A program made the position numbers and the translations under genes. Below are positions 48,563 to 61,379 of a stretch of 64,000 bases of DNA, piece by piece. The DNA is from Delphinapterus leucas (taxonomy: Eukaryota; Chordata; Mammalia; Artiodactyla; Monodontidae), in assembly GCF_002288925.2 (NCBI RefSeq), contig NW_022098031.1, positions 9,098,354 through 9,162,353 of the forward strand. The letters run 5' to 3'. A model generated the notes under the pieces. The model was not told the DNA's origin and did not search any database. It was given only the letters and a program-made list of their open reading frames with translations. Numbering within the stretch: the first letter of the stretch is position 1; every line of letters starts with the position of its first letter.

Positions 48563-49796
48563 TTTATTCTAATAGAAGCATGTCTGAAGGATATTAGAAG
48601 AAAGCCAAAAGAGAGATTATGTTGTCAGTTTTTCCTTGACCAAAAATGTACATCTCATCGAAACAAAGGTTTGATTCCACATGGTAAATAAATAGGGTAG
48701 GTTTGATATTCACTGAGACCTGTGATTGATATTTGCAATCTGAGTTTATGAACAGATGCAAAGAAGTATGGTCTCCTCAGTGAACTTTTGATAAAGGCAC
48801 AGAGAGCTCATCAGCAGAGTGATGTGAGCTGGCTTGCATCTCCAGGTGTGTCCAAGCAAATGAAACAACTGCAGCAATATTTTTGTTTTAATACTGAAAA
48901 CATCCAAGGAAGGACAAAGAAAATATAATAAAATGTTTAGCTGATTTTGACTATTTTTTTTCTGACCTAAAAGAAAAAAGAAATGAAAATAGCATTTAAC
49001 TAAGCTGAAAAGTGTCCTTCACATCGTGTACATTCTACTGCACAGAGATAAAATCCATCAAAAATAACCTGAACAGATGAACAAAGAGGCACAGTCCTCT
49101 TAGAGCTAGGACAGGCCTTGTTCAGAATCATCTCCCTCTCTTAAGAAATAACCTGGTGAAAAACAAAGGCGAGTGGGGAGAATGTTTTCCCAATCTTTGA
49201 GGGTTCCTTGCTGAAGAGTCACAGGAGTGACTGGAGTCTGCGTTAACAGTGCAGTTTTCCTTTTTCAAGCAGGAGTCAAAAGGTACTCTTTAATAGTGGA
49301 AACTGGGGATTACATTGTGAGGTCAAGACTTGTGCAGGAATTCCTGTCTCCAAGTAAAAGTTTAATCCAGCAAAATCAAATGAAACCCGTAAGACCCTTT
49401 TTTAAAACCCTGGTGTTCTAAGCATAAAAAAGAAAATAGAAAAGAACACAGACAACTCTCTTTTAATATTTTTAAGTAGCATAAATCATAGTGGTTTGTA
49501 TTCTACACTGTACAATTATATACTGTTACTTCCCGAAGAAAATTAACTTCTATTGGATTTTCTGAAACAGATACTCCTTACAGCTTGACCCTTTAGCCAT
49601 CGCTACAACACATGGAAAACAATCTATGAGGTTCCAAGCCTTCCGGTTGTGCCTGTTTCTGCTATCATTGAGGGGGAGCCTCTCAGAGACCTCTCACAGC
49701 CCCTTCCATCTCCTGCGCCAGGAAGCAGGCTCTGCAGGTAGATGTGTGCAGGTGAGTGCAGCTTCTGTGCTTTGCTTCCCATAAGCCGACTCCCCT
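48563..49796 (-). other. KCNMB4: KCNMB4 3'UTR, extent uncertain
   Basis: Downstream of the KCNMB4 stop on the - strand, repeat-poor sequence continues. Possible poly(A) signals on the - strand are ATTAAA (plus positions 49462-49467) and AATAAA (48563-48568). Neither has a strong GU-rich element, so the true end is undecided. Confidence 0.35.
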
Positions 49797-49965
49797 TTAA
49801 GAGAACTTGCGCTTCTTCATGGCTTCTGCCTTGACTGCCAGGCTCTTGGCACAGATGGTCAGGACCACAATGAGAACGCCCACCACAAATGTCACCAGGG
49901 GCCAGAGGAAGCAATGCAGGAGGACAATCTCATCATGCGTGCGATGCAGGAGCACATCATCTGGT
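49797..49965 (-). CDS. KCNMB4: KCNMB4 last coding exon (BK channel beta-4 C-terminus)
   Basis: Read on the - strand: acceptor ccactgtcttgcag, one base finishing an Arg codon, then 55 codons and TAA. The product starts [19 protein letters not shown], runs into the second transmembrane helix (about [20 protein letters not shown]) and ends EAMKKRKFS. This is the C-terminus of the calcium-activated potassium channel beta-4 subunit, a two-pass membrane protein of about 210 residues that slows BK gating and gives toxin resistance, mainly in neurons. The exons for the N-terminus, first helix and extracellular loop are not in the window and should lie beyond 64000. The gene points toward PTPRB (tail to tail). 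Confidence 0.96.
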
Positions 49966-50329
49966 CTGCAAGACAGTGGAGGATAGGAAAGAAAGAGTGG
50001 TCAGCTGCCTTGGCATGACATAACTCTTCACAGCGCGGAGCTCAACTTGCTTTCTGGCCCAAAGGTCATAACCATCATTGAAAGCAAAGACTTCACGCTG
50101 ACTATAAATACTGTACTTTGTGCTTCAAATCCATTATGAAAAGTTCTGAGTTCTTGAATCAAGTAATCGATGCATATTATTTATAATGTGATTTAAATGT
50201 AAAATGTCAAAAGTATAGCAATCTCTTACACTATTATTTTCCTCCATTCTAAGTTGCTTAACAGATTCCACTTTCCCACACATCTTTTAATGTCTGCTGA
50301 ATCAGTCTAAAAATTGCTTTCGGGTTGGC
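49966..50329. other. KCNMB4 intron, first part
   Basis: Sequence directly upstream (on the gene's strand) of the last KCNMB4 exon; it holds the acceptor at 49966-49967 and otherwise nothing recognised. Confidence 0.5.
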
Positions 50330-51115
50330 ACTGTCAAATAAATCCAAACCCAAATGATGTTTTGTTTTGTTTTTTACCCCTTTCACCCATTCTGCCCACT
50401 TCTCCAACTCTCCATTTCTGGCAACCACCAATCCAATCTCTGTATCTATAAGCCCAGTTGTTTGTTGTTGTTTAAATGTATTTATATATTTATATGTGAT
50501 TCCACGTGTAAGTAAAACCATATGACACATATAAGTGAAATCATATGACATTTGTCTTTCTCTGTCTGACTTATTTCACTTAGCATAATACCCTCAAGGT
50601 CCATCCATGTTGTCACAAATGGCAAGATTTTGTTCTTTTTTTATGGTTGAATAATATTCCATTATATATATAATATATAATTTATATGTAAAATCACATT
50701 TTCTTTAGCCATCCATCCATTGTTGGACATAGGTTGTTGTCATGTCTTGGCTATTGTAAGTAATGCTGCAATAAACATGTGGGTACATATATCTTTTCAA
50801 ATTAGTGTCTTCATTTTCTTCAGATAAATACCCAGAAGTGAAATTGTTGGATCATATGGTAGTTCTAATTTTAATTTTTTGAGGAAGCTTCATACTGTTT
50901 CCATAGTGGCTGCACCAATTTACATTCCCCGCAACAGTGCACAGAGGTTCCCTTTTCTCCACATCTTCACCAACACTATTTTTGTCTTTTTGATAATAGC
51001 CATTCTGACAGGTATGAGGTTATATCTCATTGCGGTTTTGATTTGCATTTCCCTGATGATTAGTGATGTTGAGCATTTTTTCATGTACCTGCCAGATGAT
51101 CTTAATTTACAAAAA
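50330..51115 (-). mobile_element. Old L1, ORF2 end, antisense
   Basis: 'ggaccaccaatcca'-type 3' region at 50380-50440, 'atagcataataccctcaagg' and 'gaggttatatctcattgcgg' are the antisense of L1M-like ORF2 and 3' sequence. Many stops; non-functional. It is in sense with KCNMB4. Confidence 0.8.
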
Positions 51116-52768
51116 TAGTCAGTTAAAGTCACTGTTTGAATTTAGACAGAAAGACCTATGGTGTAGTCTTCAGGTCGACTCAGTTTCACCCTGTGAAGGT
51201 TTTTAATAATGAACAGACTAGTGAATGGTTGGATTTAATGCATTTTCCCATGCTTCTGGGTAGGGTTAGCCATCATTTTAAACCACTGACCACTTTCTTG
51301 ATATATTTTGCAAAGTCTTAGCAATATATCTCAATCTTATCAATGTGGGGCTTCTATTTGCAATTCCAACATTGGTCTCATTCATTCACGGGAAGTGAAG
51401 ATGAGATACATTCCACAAGCCATGATCTGTCACCTTTGGCCACTAGAGAGAGATCCTGGGAATTTAGCTTTCATACAAGAGGTTTACATTTTGCAAGATA
51501 TTTCCATTTCAGCCACAGGAAAGTCTGTTCCATTATGCTAGAGTAGCAATGCTTCCACCAAAACAATGCGGAATAGTCAGTCCAATTGCCCTCAAGAACA
51601 TCAGAGGCTTTAGAGTACAAGGGCAGTGCATTTAACAGCGGAGTGTATTCCTGAGGCGCTCTCACTAACCACAGCTCTCATAATTCAAGACCTATTTTCC
51701 CAGGAGACTGACAAAGAATGTTGGATATGTCTCTTCTACCTGTAATGCAGCCATCACGTAGCATTAATAAAAACGGTTTTTCAGACTGGCTTTGAAATTA
51801 CGTAATCCTTGCCCTTTTTTGTGCATAATATCATTTCAAATCCTGCACATAAAGTGAGATTTTTATTGACATTTGATTTCAGTTAAAATTTGAACTAAGT
51901 GAATGCAGAGTCACTGTAACAATTAAGCAAAAATCATCCTAGCTTGCAGAAGTTACTCCTTTTTATGAATTCCTATAGCAACACATCTTCAAAACTTGTG
52001 CTACCATTAATTTGTGATATATATTAATGTGCGTATCCTTTGCTTCTGTAAGACCCTTGACTTTGTCATTGCCTGTTTATCCTGCACATAGATGGTGCTA
52101 AGTAATGGCTTGCTACTGGCGAAGGGGAAACCATCCCAATTGCAGCCTTCTTAGCCATGCAAAATTTCAACAGACTTCAAGCCTTGAATGTGAAAAAGCA
52201 GAGGCCTGGGTCCAAAAATAGGGCACAATACAGCTCTAGTCATATTTTCCAGTCTTTGAAATCCCACCTGCAGCACTGCCATGGTTCTTTTTCCAGCTAC
52301 GAGAGCTCACTGCTGTCAGACCCTCTACCTACATGTGCAAGGGAAGGTGAAAGCTTCTCGGCGTGACTTTCCTCCCTCCCTTCCTTCTTACCTTTATTCC
52401 TACCTACCTTCCTTCTTACTTTTCTTTCCCCTCTCCTCCCCTCCCCTTCTTTCTTGGATTGTTCTACTCCTGCAGAATTGATTTGTACAAAGATGAACTA
52501 GATTCTTCATCAAAGGGTGAGAGTGTACAATAATGTGAATGTACTTAATACCACAGACTATATACTTATATGCGGTTAAAATGGTTTAAAAAAAGGGGGC
52601 GGTTGGCAGAGGGGGACTTGAATTTTTAACACTATTTTAATGAATTTGCATGTGATTTCTATACTAACGTGTTTTACAGCTAATTTTCTAGTAAAATGCT
52701 TCAGTGAGCATCTTCTTTTACCTTTCTTCTCCAGTCACTATTGTTGAAGCTGAATCCTTTACCACAAT
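51116..52768. other. KCNMB4 intron, unique, with pyrimidine tract
   Basis: Nothing recognised except a C/T-rich simple tract at about 52365-52460. Confidence 0.45.
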
Positions 52769-52769
52769 A

Positions 52770-53278
52770 CAGTAGTCCCTCCCCTTATCTGTGGTTTTGC
52801 TTTCCGTGGTTTCAGTTACCTCGAGTCAACTGAGGTCTGAAAATATTAAACGGAAAATTCCAGAAGTAAACAATTCATCAGTTTTAAATTGTGTGCCATT
52901 TTGAGCATCATGATGGAATCTGTTGTCGTCTGCTCCGTCCTACCCAGGATGTGAATCATCCCTTTGTCCAGCGTATCCTGTCTGTTAGTCACGTAGTAGC
53001 TGTCATGGTTATCAGATCCACCGTCATGATATTGCAGTGCTTGTGTTCAAGTCACCCTTATTTTACTTAATATTGACCCCAAAGCACAAGAGTAGTGATC
53101 CTGGCAATTCACATATCCTCTTACTGTGCCTAATTTATAAATTAAAGTTTGTCACAGGTATGTATGTATAGGAAAAATCATAGTATATATAGGGTTCGGT
53201 ACTATTCATGGTTTGAAGCATCCATCCACTGGGGGTCTTGGAACATATCCCCCATCTGCAGAGAAGGGGGCACTACCG
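52770..53278 (+). mobile_element. Tigger1-like DNA transposon remnant
   Basis: Starts cagtagtccctccccttatc and ends with the inverted partner gggggcactaccg, bracketed by the TA duplication of pogo/Tc1 elements (52768-52769 and 53279-53280). Inside are 'gtttcagttacctcgagtca' and a worn transposase start ('gaccccaaagcacaagagta'). The transposase body is deleted, so it is non-autonomous. Confidence 0.85.
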
Positions 53279-53649
53279 TATTGTACAACTGAGCCAGGAA
53301 AATAGCCACAGATGAAGGTGGTTGGAACCATTATACATATTTTCTGAAACACAGTTTGAAGAACATTTACTAAAAAAGAATGTCAGTGAAAGGAGGAGAG
53401 AAAATAATAACTGGAAAATGGTGGACCCAGATATTTGTTTTATTTAGAAACTGCTTAGCATTCCACACTCAAAAAAGCCCTTGGGGCAAAATTTGATTTT
53501 AATGTTTCAAATGACAAAACAACATCATTCACTTGAGTTAGCCATGTTGAATTTGTAATCGCTTCAAAAGCCTTCTTTGAGGTAAAAATATTATATAAAA
53601 GTGTACATGGTTTCTTTAAAAATAACTAGTGTCTGTTTCCATTTCATAC

Positions 53650-54165
53650 GGTTCTAAGATGCCCCACAGTCTCCTTCGATGGGAATGAAGGGTACAGAAT
53701 ATGCCACTTTGGCATAAGGATTATTTTGAACTGAAGGCAACTGAGAAGAAGCAGCTTCAAAGAGAGCTCTTCACACTTTCCCTATTTGCCTAAAAGCAGG
53801 ACATAAATTTGTAAAGATAGTTCTCCTCCTTTCTCTTCCTGGAAGGACAGAAGTTAATCACTGGAGACAACTCTATACCCTAATAGCCCAGAGATGGCAC
53901 CAGAGGAAAAACAAACTTTATTAACTCAGCACTTACCTTCTTTTTTTAAAAAAAAAGATGGCATAAGCCCAAGTTCTAACCACCTCTTTGAGTTGCTCAT
54001 CACTGAGTGCTCTCATGTGTATGCACAGTGCACATGTTAATAAACTGCTCTGTTTTTCTCTTGTTAATCAGTCTTTTGTCAATCTAATTTACAGGGCCCA
54101 GGGCAATGAACCTAAGAGGGGTAGAAGGAAAAACAGTTTTTCCTCCCCTATAGGAAAAACTTATT
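53650..54165 (+). mobile_element. Solitary LTR related to the one at 43090
   Basis: Shared blocks with the 43.1-kb LTR: 'cctaaaagcaggacataaat', 'gttaatcagtcttttgtcaa', 'gaacctaagaggggtagaag'. AATAAA-like 'ttaataaactgctctg' precedes the U5-like end. An internal A-run is at 53947-53956. Confidence 0.6.
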
Positions 54166-54756
54166 TCTCTGCAGAGTAATGCTTAAGTCCATCATTCAGT
54201 CATAGGATTTACTGAGATAATCTCTAAATTGTCCTTGTGATATAATTAAAATCTGGCTCTTTCAAACTGGGACTTTAGTGCCATAATTGAAGGGAACACC
54301 CCACCTCCGCCTCAGCTTCCTGCAATTTTACCAGGCAGATTTCACATGGGTTAGCAAAAATTATTTCCAAAGGGGTGTAGACTTAGAATGCAGTTTTCCA
54401 TAATTCCATAATGGTGGGACTAAAGAGAAACTTTTACAAAAAGAATCACTGTTTTCAGCATTTGGCAAACTAGATAAATGGCCTGATGAGATCTGAATAG
54501 TATGTATTAAAATCAGGATGGTGATGAGGATGTAGGCAATAAGCAACAAACAAACAAACAAACAAAAAAGGATGATTACTTTGTATCTGAGGACTTCAAA
54601 GAAGTAAGCAAGAGATTTGCTTGGGGTTGTGTAGAAACACTTTTAAGCCCTGAGGAGGGATGCGTACAAATATCATAAAACAAGAGTAAGTGCTGTCTGT
54701 GGGTTCCCTTAAAAATACTTTCCTAAGGGTAGGACTTACCCTGAGTTGAGCTTTGA
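54166..54756. other. KCNMB4 intron, unique
   Basis: A short (AAAC)n run at about 54548-54566; otherwise unique. Confidence 0.45.
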
Positions 54757-54767
54757 AAGTATATTGT

Positions 54768-55130
54768 GGACTTCCCTGGTGGCGCAGTGGTTAAGAATCT
54801 GCCTGCCAATGCTGGGGACACGGGTTCAAGCCCTGGTCCTGGAAGATCCCACATGCCGCAGAGCAACTAAGCCCATGCACCACAACTACTGAGCCTGCAC
54901 TCTAGAGCCTGCAAGCCACAACTACTGAGCCCGTGTGCCACAACTACTGAAGCCCACGCACCTAGAGCCCCTGGTCCACAACAAGAGAAGCCACTGCAAT
55001 GAGAAGCCTGTGCACTGCAATGAAGAGTAGCCCATGCTTGCTGCAACTAGAGAAAACCTGCACACAGCAACGAAGACCCAACGTAGCCAAAAATAAATAA
55101 ATAAAATAAATAAATTTATTTTTAAAAAAG
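54768..55130 (+). mobile_element. CHR SINE, long form, with 11-bp target duplication
   Basis: Complete long copy ending in (AAAT)n. The duplication aagtatattgt (54757-54767) recurs as aagtatatcgt at 55131-55141. Inserted at the edge of an antisense MIR. Confidence 0.93.
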
Positions 55131-55141
55131 AAGTATATCGT

Positions 55142-55520
55142 GATAACAGTAGCCAGCGTTTTTAAGTGCTTACTACCCTCCAGGTACTCTGGTAGGACAT
55201 TTAATCTCTCTTGATCCTTAAAATAACCCTGTGCTGGAAGAATGTTTGTCATTTTATAATCAAAGGAACTGAGGCAAAGAGAGATTAGTTTTCCCAAGAT
55301 TACACAACTTAAAATAATGATCTGAAACCCTATGAGTATGATTTTTAAACCTGTACTATTTACTCCTCAGCCAGCTTTTCTCAAATTTGAATCACCTCTG
55401 CTGTTTGCTGTAATACAACCTCCTGGGTTTCAACCCCTAGTTCACTATATCAGAATTGGAGGTTGTGGTATCCAGAAATCTGCATTTTTGAGAAGCTCTT
55501 GGGTGACTCTAAAACATAAT
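55142..55520. repeat. Antisense MIR and MER5A-like fossil
   Basis: MIR on the - strand at about 55142-55330 ('aaggaactgaggcaaagaga'). MER5A-like hAT remnant at about 55365-55520 ('ttctcaaatttgaatcacct', 'agaaatctgcatttttgaga'). Confidence 0.6.
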
Positions 55521-57105
55521 AAAGTTTAGTAAGCACTGTGAAAAATTCAAGTAGTTAAAAAAATGTGCACTGCATGAAAGTGCCCTGGGATAAGACAGGA
55601 GGGCAGCAGGGGGGCTGGTAATGGGAGCAGGGATAGTGGGTGGAAATACAGACCTCAATGCTAGATTTGCCCGGGGGGGGGGGGGGGGCTTTGTCCTAAT
55701 TGGTAAAAAGGCACCCCATAGGCTAGCAGCAGACCTAGCTATACCAGACAAGAAGACAAAGATTTGGTGTGTGTCATCCTCAATATAAAAAATAGATTCC
55801 CTTTGACTTTGTCTCACCAAAGGAGATTTCTTCTACCTCACAATGCTTGTTCTGATGGCTAACAGGGAGAGGAAATGGCGACCTATTTTTTTAATGGACT
55901 GGAAAATTTCTTAAACTCATCTTAACCAGTTCGTGTAAAAATCTGAACTGCATTATAATTTACCAGTATCGCATGATGGTAATTGTACCCATCAAAAGAC
56001 AAGATGATCTCCTTCAAATATCCTATAGGAAACAGAAATCTTTCTAGATTTATTATCACAGGTACTTCTTATTTGAGCAGAGAAATTTCCTTTTCATGCT
56101 AGAAAGTTAAAATTTTGGCCCATCTCTAGCAAGACTATAATGACTTTTTTGTGCCAACCAGACCCCTCATGCTTTGTCTTATTTTCTTCACACATTTCTA
56201 ATTCATTTCATGTTGCAAAATTCTGTCAATCTTTAGAGCACTCATTAAACACTTTTAGAACAGACATGTGTCAATTATGTACATTTACACATCAGGTATA
56301 CAATAAACACTGGAAACGTTTTTAATTGTCAAGCTTTACCCATATTTCTATGAGAAAGAATATGCTGTATCATTACCAGAAATTGCACTTATGTGTTTTG
56401 ATGAAATCTCATTTTAAAGTCTGTAAATGCCTCGTCATTATCACAATCATATAATAATTCTGCAGGCATAATATCAGTCCAATATGCCAGGCCTCTGGTA
56501 TAGCAGCATAGCCAAATGACATAAAAAAGGTAATGATTTCATCCTCTGAACCTTCTGAATAGGTGCTATCTATTCCTGCTCTAAATCTTGTTTATTATTT
56601 GTAACATGACCTACTTTTAAAAAGAATCTGAAATAGATAAAAATAAAAACAGAAAACTTAAGTACAATAAAATCCTTAAACTGACGGTAAAGAATAAGTA
56701 CAATGTAATTAGGATGGGGATAATATAGAAACCCCAGGCTAAGAAAAGCTCCTACCTTAAGCATAAGTGCAACTTACCTCTGAGCATCCCAGTGCCCAAG
56801 GAAAAAAAGAACAGAGATGAGTTACACAGCTGCCATATTAAAAAAAGGAAGCATGCCAATTCACCAGATCGAACTTTTTGCTAGGGCTAAACTCCATAAA
56901 TTAGGTTGTATGTGTTTTTACATAAAGCAATCTGTGTAACACATTTAAACGCCCTTAATAGCAGTTTTACAAAGCTGGTTAATGAAACCATGTGAGGGGT
57001 TTTCAAATACTGATTCCAAGGTCTCAATTCTACTGAGGTTTTAAATAAGTTTTCAGGCCAGGCTGACGATTACTCACATCTGGGAATACCTGACCTAAAC
57101 AATGC
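55521..57105. other. KCNMB4 intron, unique, with poly(G) at 55672-55688
   Basis: No exon or named repeat seen on either strand. The G-run is about 17 bases. Confidence 0.45.
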
Positions 57106-57310
57106 TTTTTATTTTTTTCCCAGCTTTACTGAGCTACAATTTATATACAACAAATTGCATGCACTTAAAGTATACAATTTGATGAGTCTGACACATGTAT
57201 ACACTTGTGAAACCATCATCATAATGAAGACGGTAAACATGTCCATCACCAGAAAAGTTTCTTTGTACTCCCTTGTAATCCCTCTCTGTCACTCATGCCC
57301 GCAACCCTAC
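57106..57310 (-). repeat. Old L1M-like 3' remnant (antisense)
   Basis: 'cagctttactgagctacaat', 'gcacttaaagtatacaattt', 'gtgaaaccatcatcataatg' are typical of old L1 3' regions. Confidence 0.65.
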
Positions 57311-58834
57311 CAATAATGCTTTTTAAATATCAAATGTATCAGCCCAGTTTTTCACAATAACTGAAGAGCAAATGGTTCAAGACTGAAATCACTAAGGAGC
57401 AGTCTCTGTTATTGGTTGAAAGGAGAGTTTTCTGTCAGGTTAGATTCTGACGTGGAAGTGACAAAATGATATCTCACACAGATAATTTTGTCTGCCTGGA
57501 GTTGGGCTTCAGAGAGCTCTTGAAAGTTTTCAGCAAGACTCTATGCTACGCACTTTCTAGAAGGAGACTGAATTAAAATGCACCCCATGAAGAAACTGAT
57601 TTGATCTACTGTCATGGTTTTTAAAAGATTAGCTGATAAAAACATTAAATTTGGTTTTGGCATAATTGAGCTGTCCTTACTGAGAGTAATTAACTAATGT
57701 GTTTGTTTAGTTGCTGTTTGAAGCAATCATAAGAACTTGCCAAGAGAGGAGAAAAGAATGTTTACCTTCTTATATGATCACAGGAAGGCACCTAACAGCT
57801 AATCTAGTTATCAAGTTATTTCTATAAATTACAGTAGGAACCAGGGACCAGAACACAGAGACCCTTTGCAGTATTCTTTATGGTGATTTGCTCTATGGTG
57901 AGCCCATTTCTGTCCACGTGACTCCAACAATGATATTGTGATAAGGGCTTTTAAAAGCTTGGGAGGTACTCTATCAACATCATGGCTTTGCTCCATAGAT
58001 GGCACCTGTCTGTGGATGAAAGGCTGATTATAGGTCTATAAATGTTATAAACATCCTTACATTTTCTTAGCTATTTTCTCCAATTAGGTGAACTCAGAGT
58101 AGTAATGTTTAATTGTATAAGAGTTGTTCCTCAAGCTTGCCTGTTCTTCATGGAGGAAATTAAATCGAGCCCCAAACTTGCAGTTTCCAGAAAGAGAAAT
58201 TTGCATTGAGCAAAACCGGCAGGTATGATATTTGGAGCAATAAAGGGTTAAATTAATTATAAATAGGAAAGATTATACTTTAAGTCCACCCTGATGGAAA
58301 GTTCTAAGTCTTGGAAGTGTAGGACAGTATTTCAGAACATGAACTTGCGTTAGACGAACCTGGGTTTAAATATGGGCTTTACAACTTGCTAACTACATGA
58401 TCTAAAGAAAAGTATTTAATCCCTGAGTCCTAATCTTTCATCTGTAAAATGGGGATAATAATACCTACGTTATAGGGTTCTCCTGAGGAGTAAATGAGAT
58501 AATGCATGCAAGGTGTGTAGGCAGATGGCTGCCTAATAGTGAGTATTCAATATTCCATAAGGAGTGGTAATGTTGATGACTGTCATTACAAATTTGGGGC
58601 TCACAACTCAGAAAATGATTTTAAAATGTTGGCAGTAACATATCTCCTATAAATGTCTTCTTCAGTCTAAGACTGCCAGGTTGAAGTCATAGGAAATTCT
58701 TTTGATCAAATTAAAGTTCCTTTTGGTATAGATATCCTCATTCCCCTCAGCCTCCTTTGCCCCTTGTAGCCATAACAGTGGCTAACAGTGTAACAGTGTT
58801 AAGAAAGAGAATAGGTTTAACAAGCTAACGATTA
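57311..58834. other. KCNMB4 intron, unique, with MIR at about 58330-58560
   Basis: The MIR is on the + strand ('gaacctgggtttaaatatgg', 'tctgtaaaatggggataata'). The rest is unique. Confidence 0.55.
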
Positions 58835-59052
58835 CAGTTGCCCCCGAACAAGTTGGGGGTTAGGGGGACCGGACCGATCTCCACACAGTCAAAAATCTGC
58901 ATATAACTTTACAGTAAGCCATTCGTATCCCAAGTTCTGCATCCATGGATTCAACCAACCTCAAAACTATGGTACCATAGTATTTAACGAAGAAAAGCCC
59001 ATGTATAAGTGGACCTGTGCAGTTCAAACATGTGTTGTTTAAGGGTCAACTG
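58835..59052. mobile_element. Tigger/MER44-like DNA transposon remnant
   Basis: Terminal inverted repeats cagttgcccccgaacaagtt and the reverse at 'tgttgtttaagggtcaactg', bracketed by TA (58833-58834, 59053-59054). Short, non-autonomous, no transposase frame. Confidence 0.8.
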
Positions 59053-59054
59053 TA

Positions 59055-60100
59055 CTTTCAATTCTAACATATGCATCTCGGATAGAGACAAGCAAGGGAA
59101 AAAAATCAATAACACTAGTCCCTTGGCTAGGAACACAAATATCCCCTAAATTTATCCCAAGCCATCATTTAACAACATTAAATTACTATAGTGGTTGGGC
59201 TTATTTAGCAAACATTTTCCTACTGATTAGGACGGTTGTCTCTACAGATGCAGCCCAGGCAAGCAGCTGTCTCAACCCAGCTCTTCTAAAGCAGAGGCCT
59301 GGGAAAACCATGGCAGCTTTGTGCTCCCAGAGTAAAAAACTTCTTTTAAGTTCTTATCCACACTGTGTAGTAATTATTTTCTATACATCTGTCTGCTTCC
59401 CCAGCCTGAGTCTAAGAACCCTGAGGTAATGGGCCCATTACGGATAATCCGTGCCTGAGAAAATCTCTCCTGAGTTTTCAGGAAAAAAAGAGGGATTATT
59501 GCCAAGACATGAAAACCAGGAGTATGCTTATGACTTTTTGTCTTTAAAAAAGGCAAATCAATGAACCAATTTTATCCTAGATTCAGCTTGGCATAATTAT
59601 AAATCCTGTTTTTGTTCCATTAAAAAAAATGGAAAAAAAATTTAAACTATCTAGATAGTCTCTAAGGCAGACCTAAGACTGCATTAAATTTGCATGAAAT
59701 CCTTTTCTCTTCCACCCACCTCTGTGAGCTGCTCAGGAAGAGTCACCTGTATCCGTGACTGTGACTGCTGGAGAGCATGACTTTCAGCTCCCTGGCGGCA
59801 TCAAAGAAGAGGAGGATTTTGTAAAGTGGATGACTGTTTTGACCCAGCAATTCCTCTGAGTTTTTCTTAAGAAAAGCTGTTCTTCGGGGTAATTTGGTTT
59901 GTGGGTCTCTGAGTTACCAGGTAAGTTACTTATTTCACATAGGGTTGTAAGTGTTTTCTGGGCAAAATGCTTAAATTTAAGGTTTAAACAGAAATAAACT
60001 AGAGAAAAGAAGACATCTACATTCTATTTGAGACAGATTATTCCATAATAGTTCTCACCTTGTGTACCCTACTTAGTTTTTAAAGTGAAAATCTAATACC
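59055..60100. other. KCNMB4 intron, unique
   Basis: Nothing recognised. I looked for the KCNMB4 middle exon here and did not find it. Confidence 0.45.
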
Positions 60101-60860
60101 ATTTTAAATCAGTGGGAAAGATGGGTTGTTCAATAAATTGTGCTGGGACAATACTGATCATTTGGGAAAAAAGCATTCGTTCCCCATCTTATTCTTTTCA
60201 CCAAAGAAAAAAAAGGAAAAAATCCAGATGGATCAGAAACTTAATTGTAAAAAACAAACTGTGAACGTTCTAGAAGAACAACTGAATGTTTAAAAATAAC
60301 CTTGGGGGTCTTCCCTGGTGGCGCAGTGGTTGAGAGTCCGCCTGCCAATGCAGGCGACATGGGTTCTTGCCCTGGTCTGGGAAGATCCCACATGCCGCGG
60401 CGCGGCTAGGCCCGTGAGCCATGGCCGTTGAGCCTGCGCGTCCGGAGCCTGTGCTCCGCAAAGGGAGAGGCCACAACAGTGGGAGGCCCGCGTACCGCAA
60501 AAAAAAAAAAACAAAAAACCTTGGAATGAGAAAAACAAAGGTCTTTGTAATGGGGTTTTTTGATATAAGGATGTCCCAAATATTATACTGGACTTACTTA
60601 TACTAAGAAATTATTCATTGTTTATCAGAAATTAAAGTTTAACTGGGTTTCTTGTATTTTAGTTTGCTAAATTTAGCAACCCTAATTTCTAAGACATGAA
60701 ATGTAGAAACTATTAAGAAAATATGGATGATCCAATTATAGAAATGTATACATTTTTGTATAGCCAAAAAATCTCCACAAAGACCCATAGGCAAAAATAA
60801 AAACAAATAGCTAATATTCATACGAAAAGATACTCACTTCTTTTCTTTAATAAAAGAAGA
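60100..60860 (+). mobile_element. Old L1 ORF2 remnant, split by a CHR SINE
   Basis: 'ttgttcaataaattgtgctg', 'ccagatggatcagaaactta', then after the SINE 'cttggaatgagaaaaacaaa' and 'cacaaagacccataggcaaa'. Frame broken. Confidence 0.65.
60306..60516 (+). mobile_element. CHR-2-type SINE with 8-bp target duplication
   Basis: Complete copy with A tail, inserted in the old L1. Duplication aaccttgg at 60298-60305 and 60517-60524. Confidence 0.92.
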
Positions 60861-61026
60861 GCAAGGTAGTGTCAGTAGTCAAGATGGTGGAGTAGGAAGA
60901 ACCTGAACTCACCTCCTCCCAAAAGAACACCAAAATTACAACTATTTACAGAGCAACAATCTATGAGAACAACTTAAAGACTAGCATAAAAGTTTTTCCA
61001 TAACTAAAGATATAAAGAAGGAACCA

Positions 61027-61379
61027 TGTGACTTCCCTGGTGGCACAGTGGTTAAGAATTCGCCTGCCAATGCAAGAGACATGGGTTCAATTCCTAGTCC
61101 GGGAAGACCCCACATGCCACAGACCAACTAAGCCCACGGGCCACAACTACTGAGCTTGCGCTCTAGAGCCCGCGAGCCACAACTTACTGAGCCCGTGTGC
61201 CACAACTGCTGAAGCCCGCATGCCTAGAGCCTGTGCTCCGCAACAAAAGAAGCCACCGCAATGAGAAGGCTGCTCACTGCAACGAAGAGTTAGCTCATGC
61301 TCGCTGCAACTAGAGAAAGCCCACGCGCAGCAATGAAGACCCAAAGCAGCCAATAAATAAATAAAATTAAAAAGGAAAA
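61027..61379 (+). mobile_element. CHR SINE, long form, with 13-bp target duplication
   Basis: Complete long copy; duplication aaagaaggaacca at 61014-61026 and 61380-61392. Inserted in the 5'UTR of the L1 that starts at about 60883, so it is younger than that L1. Confidence 0.94.
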
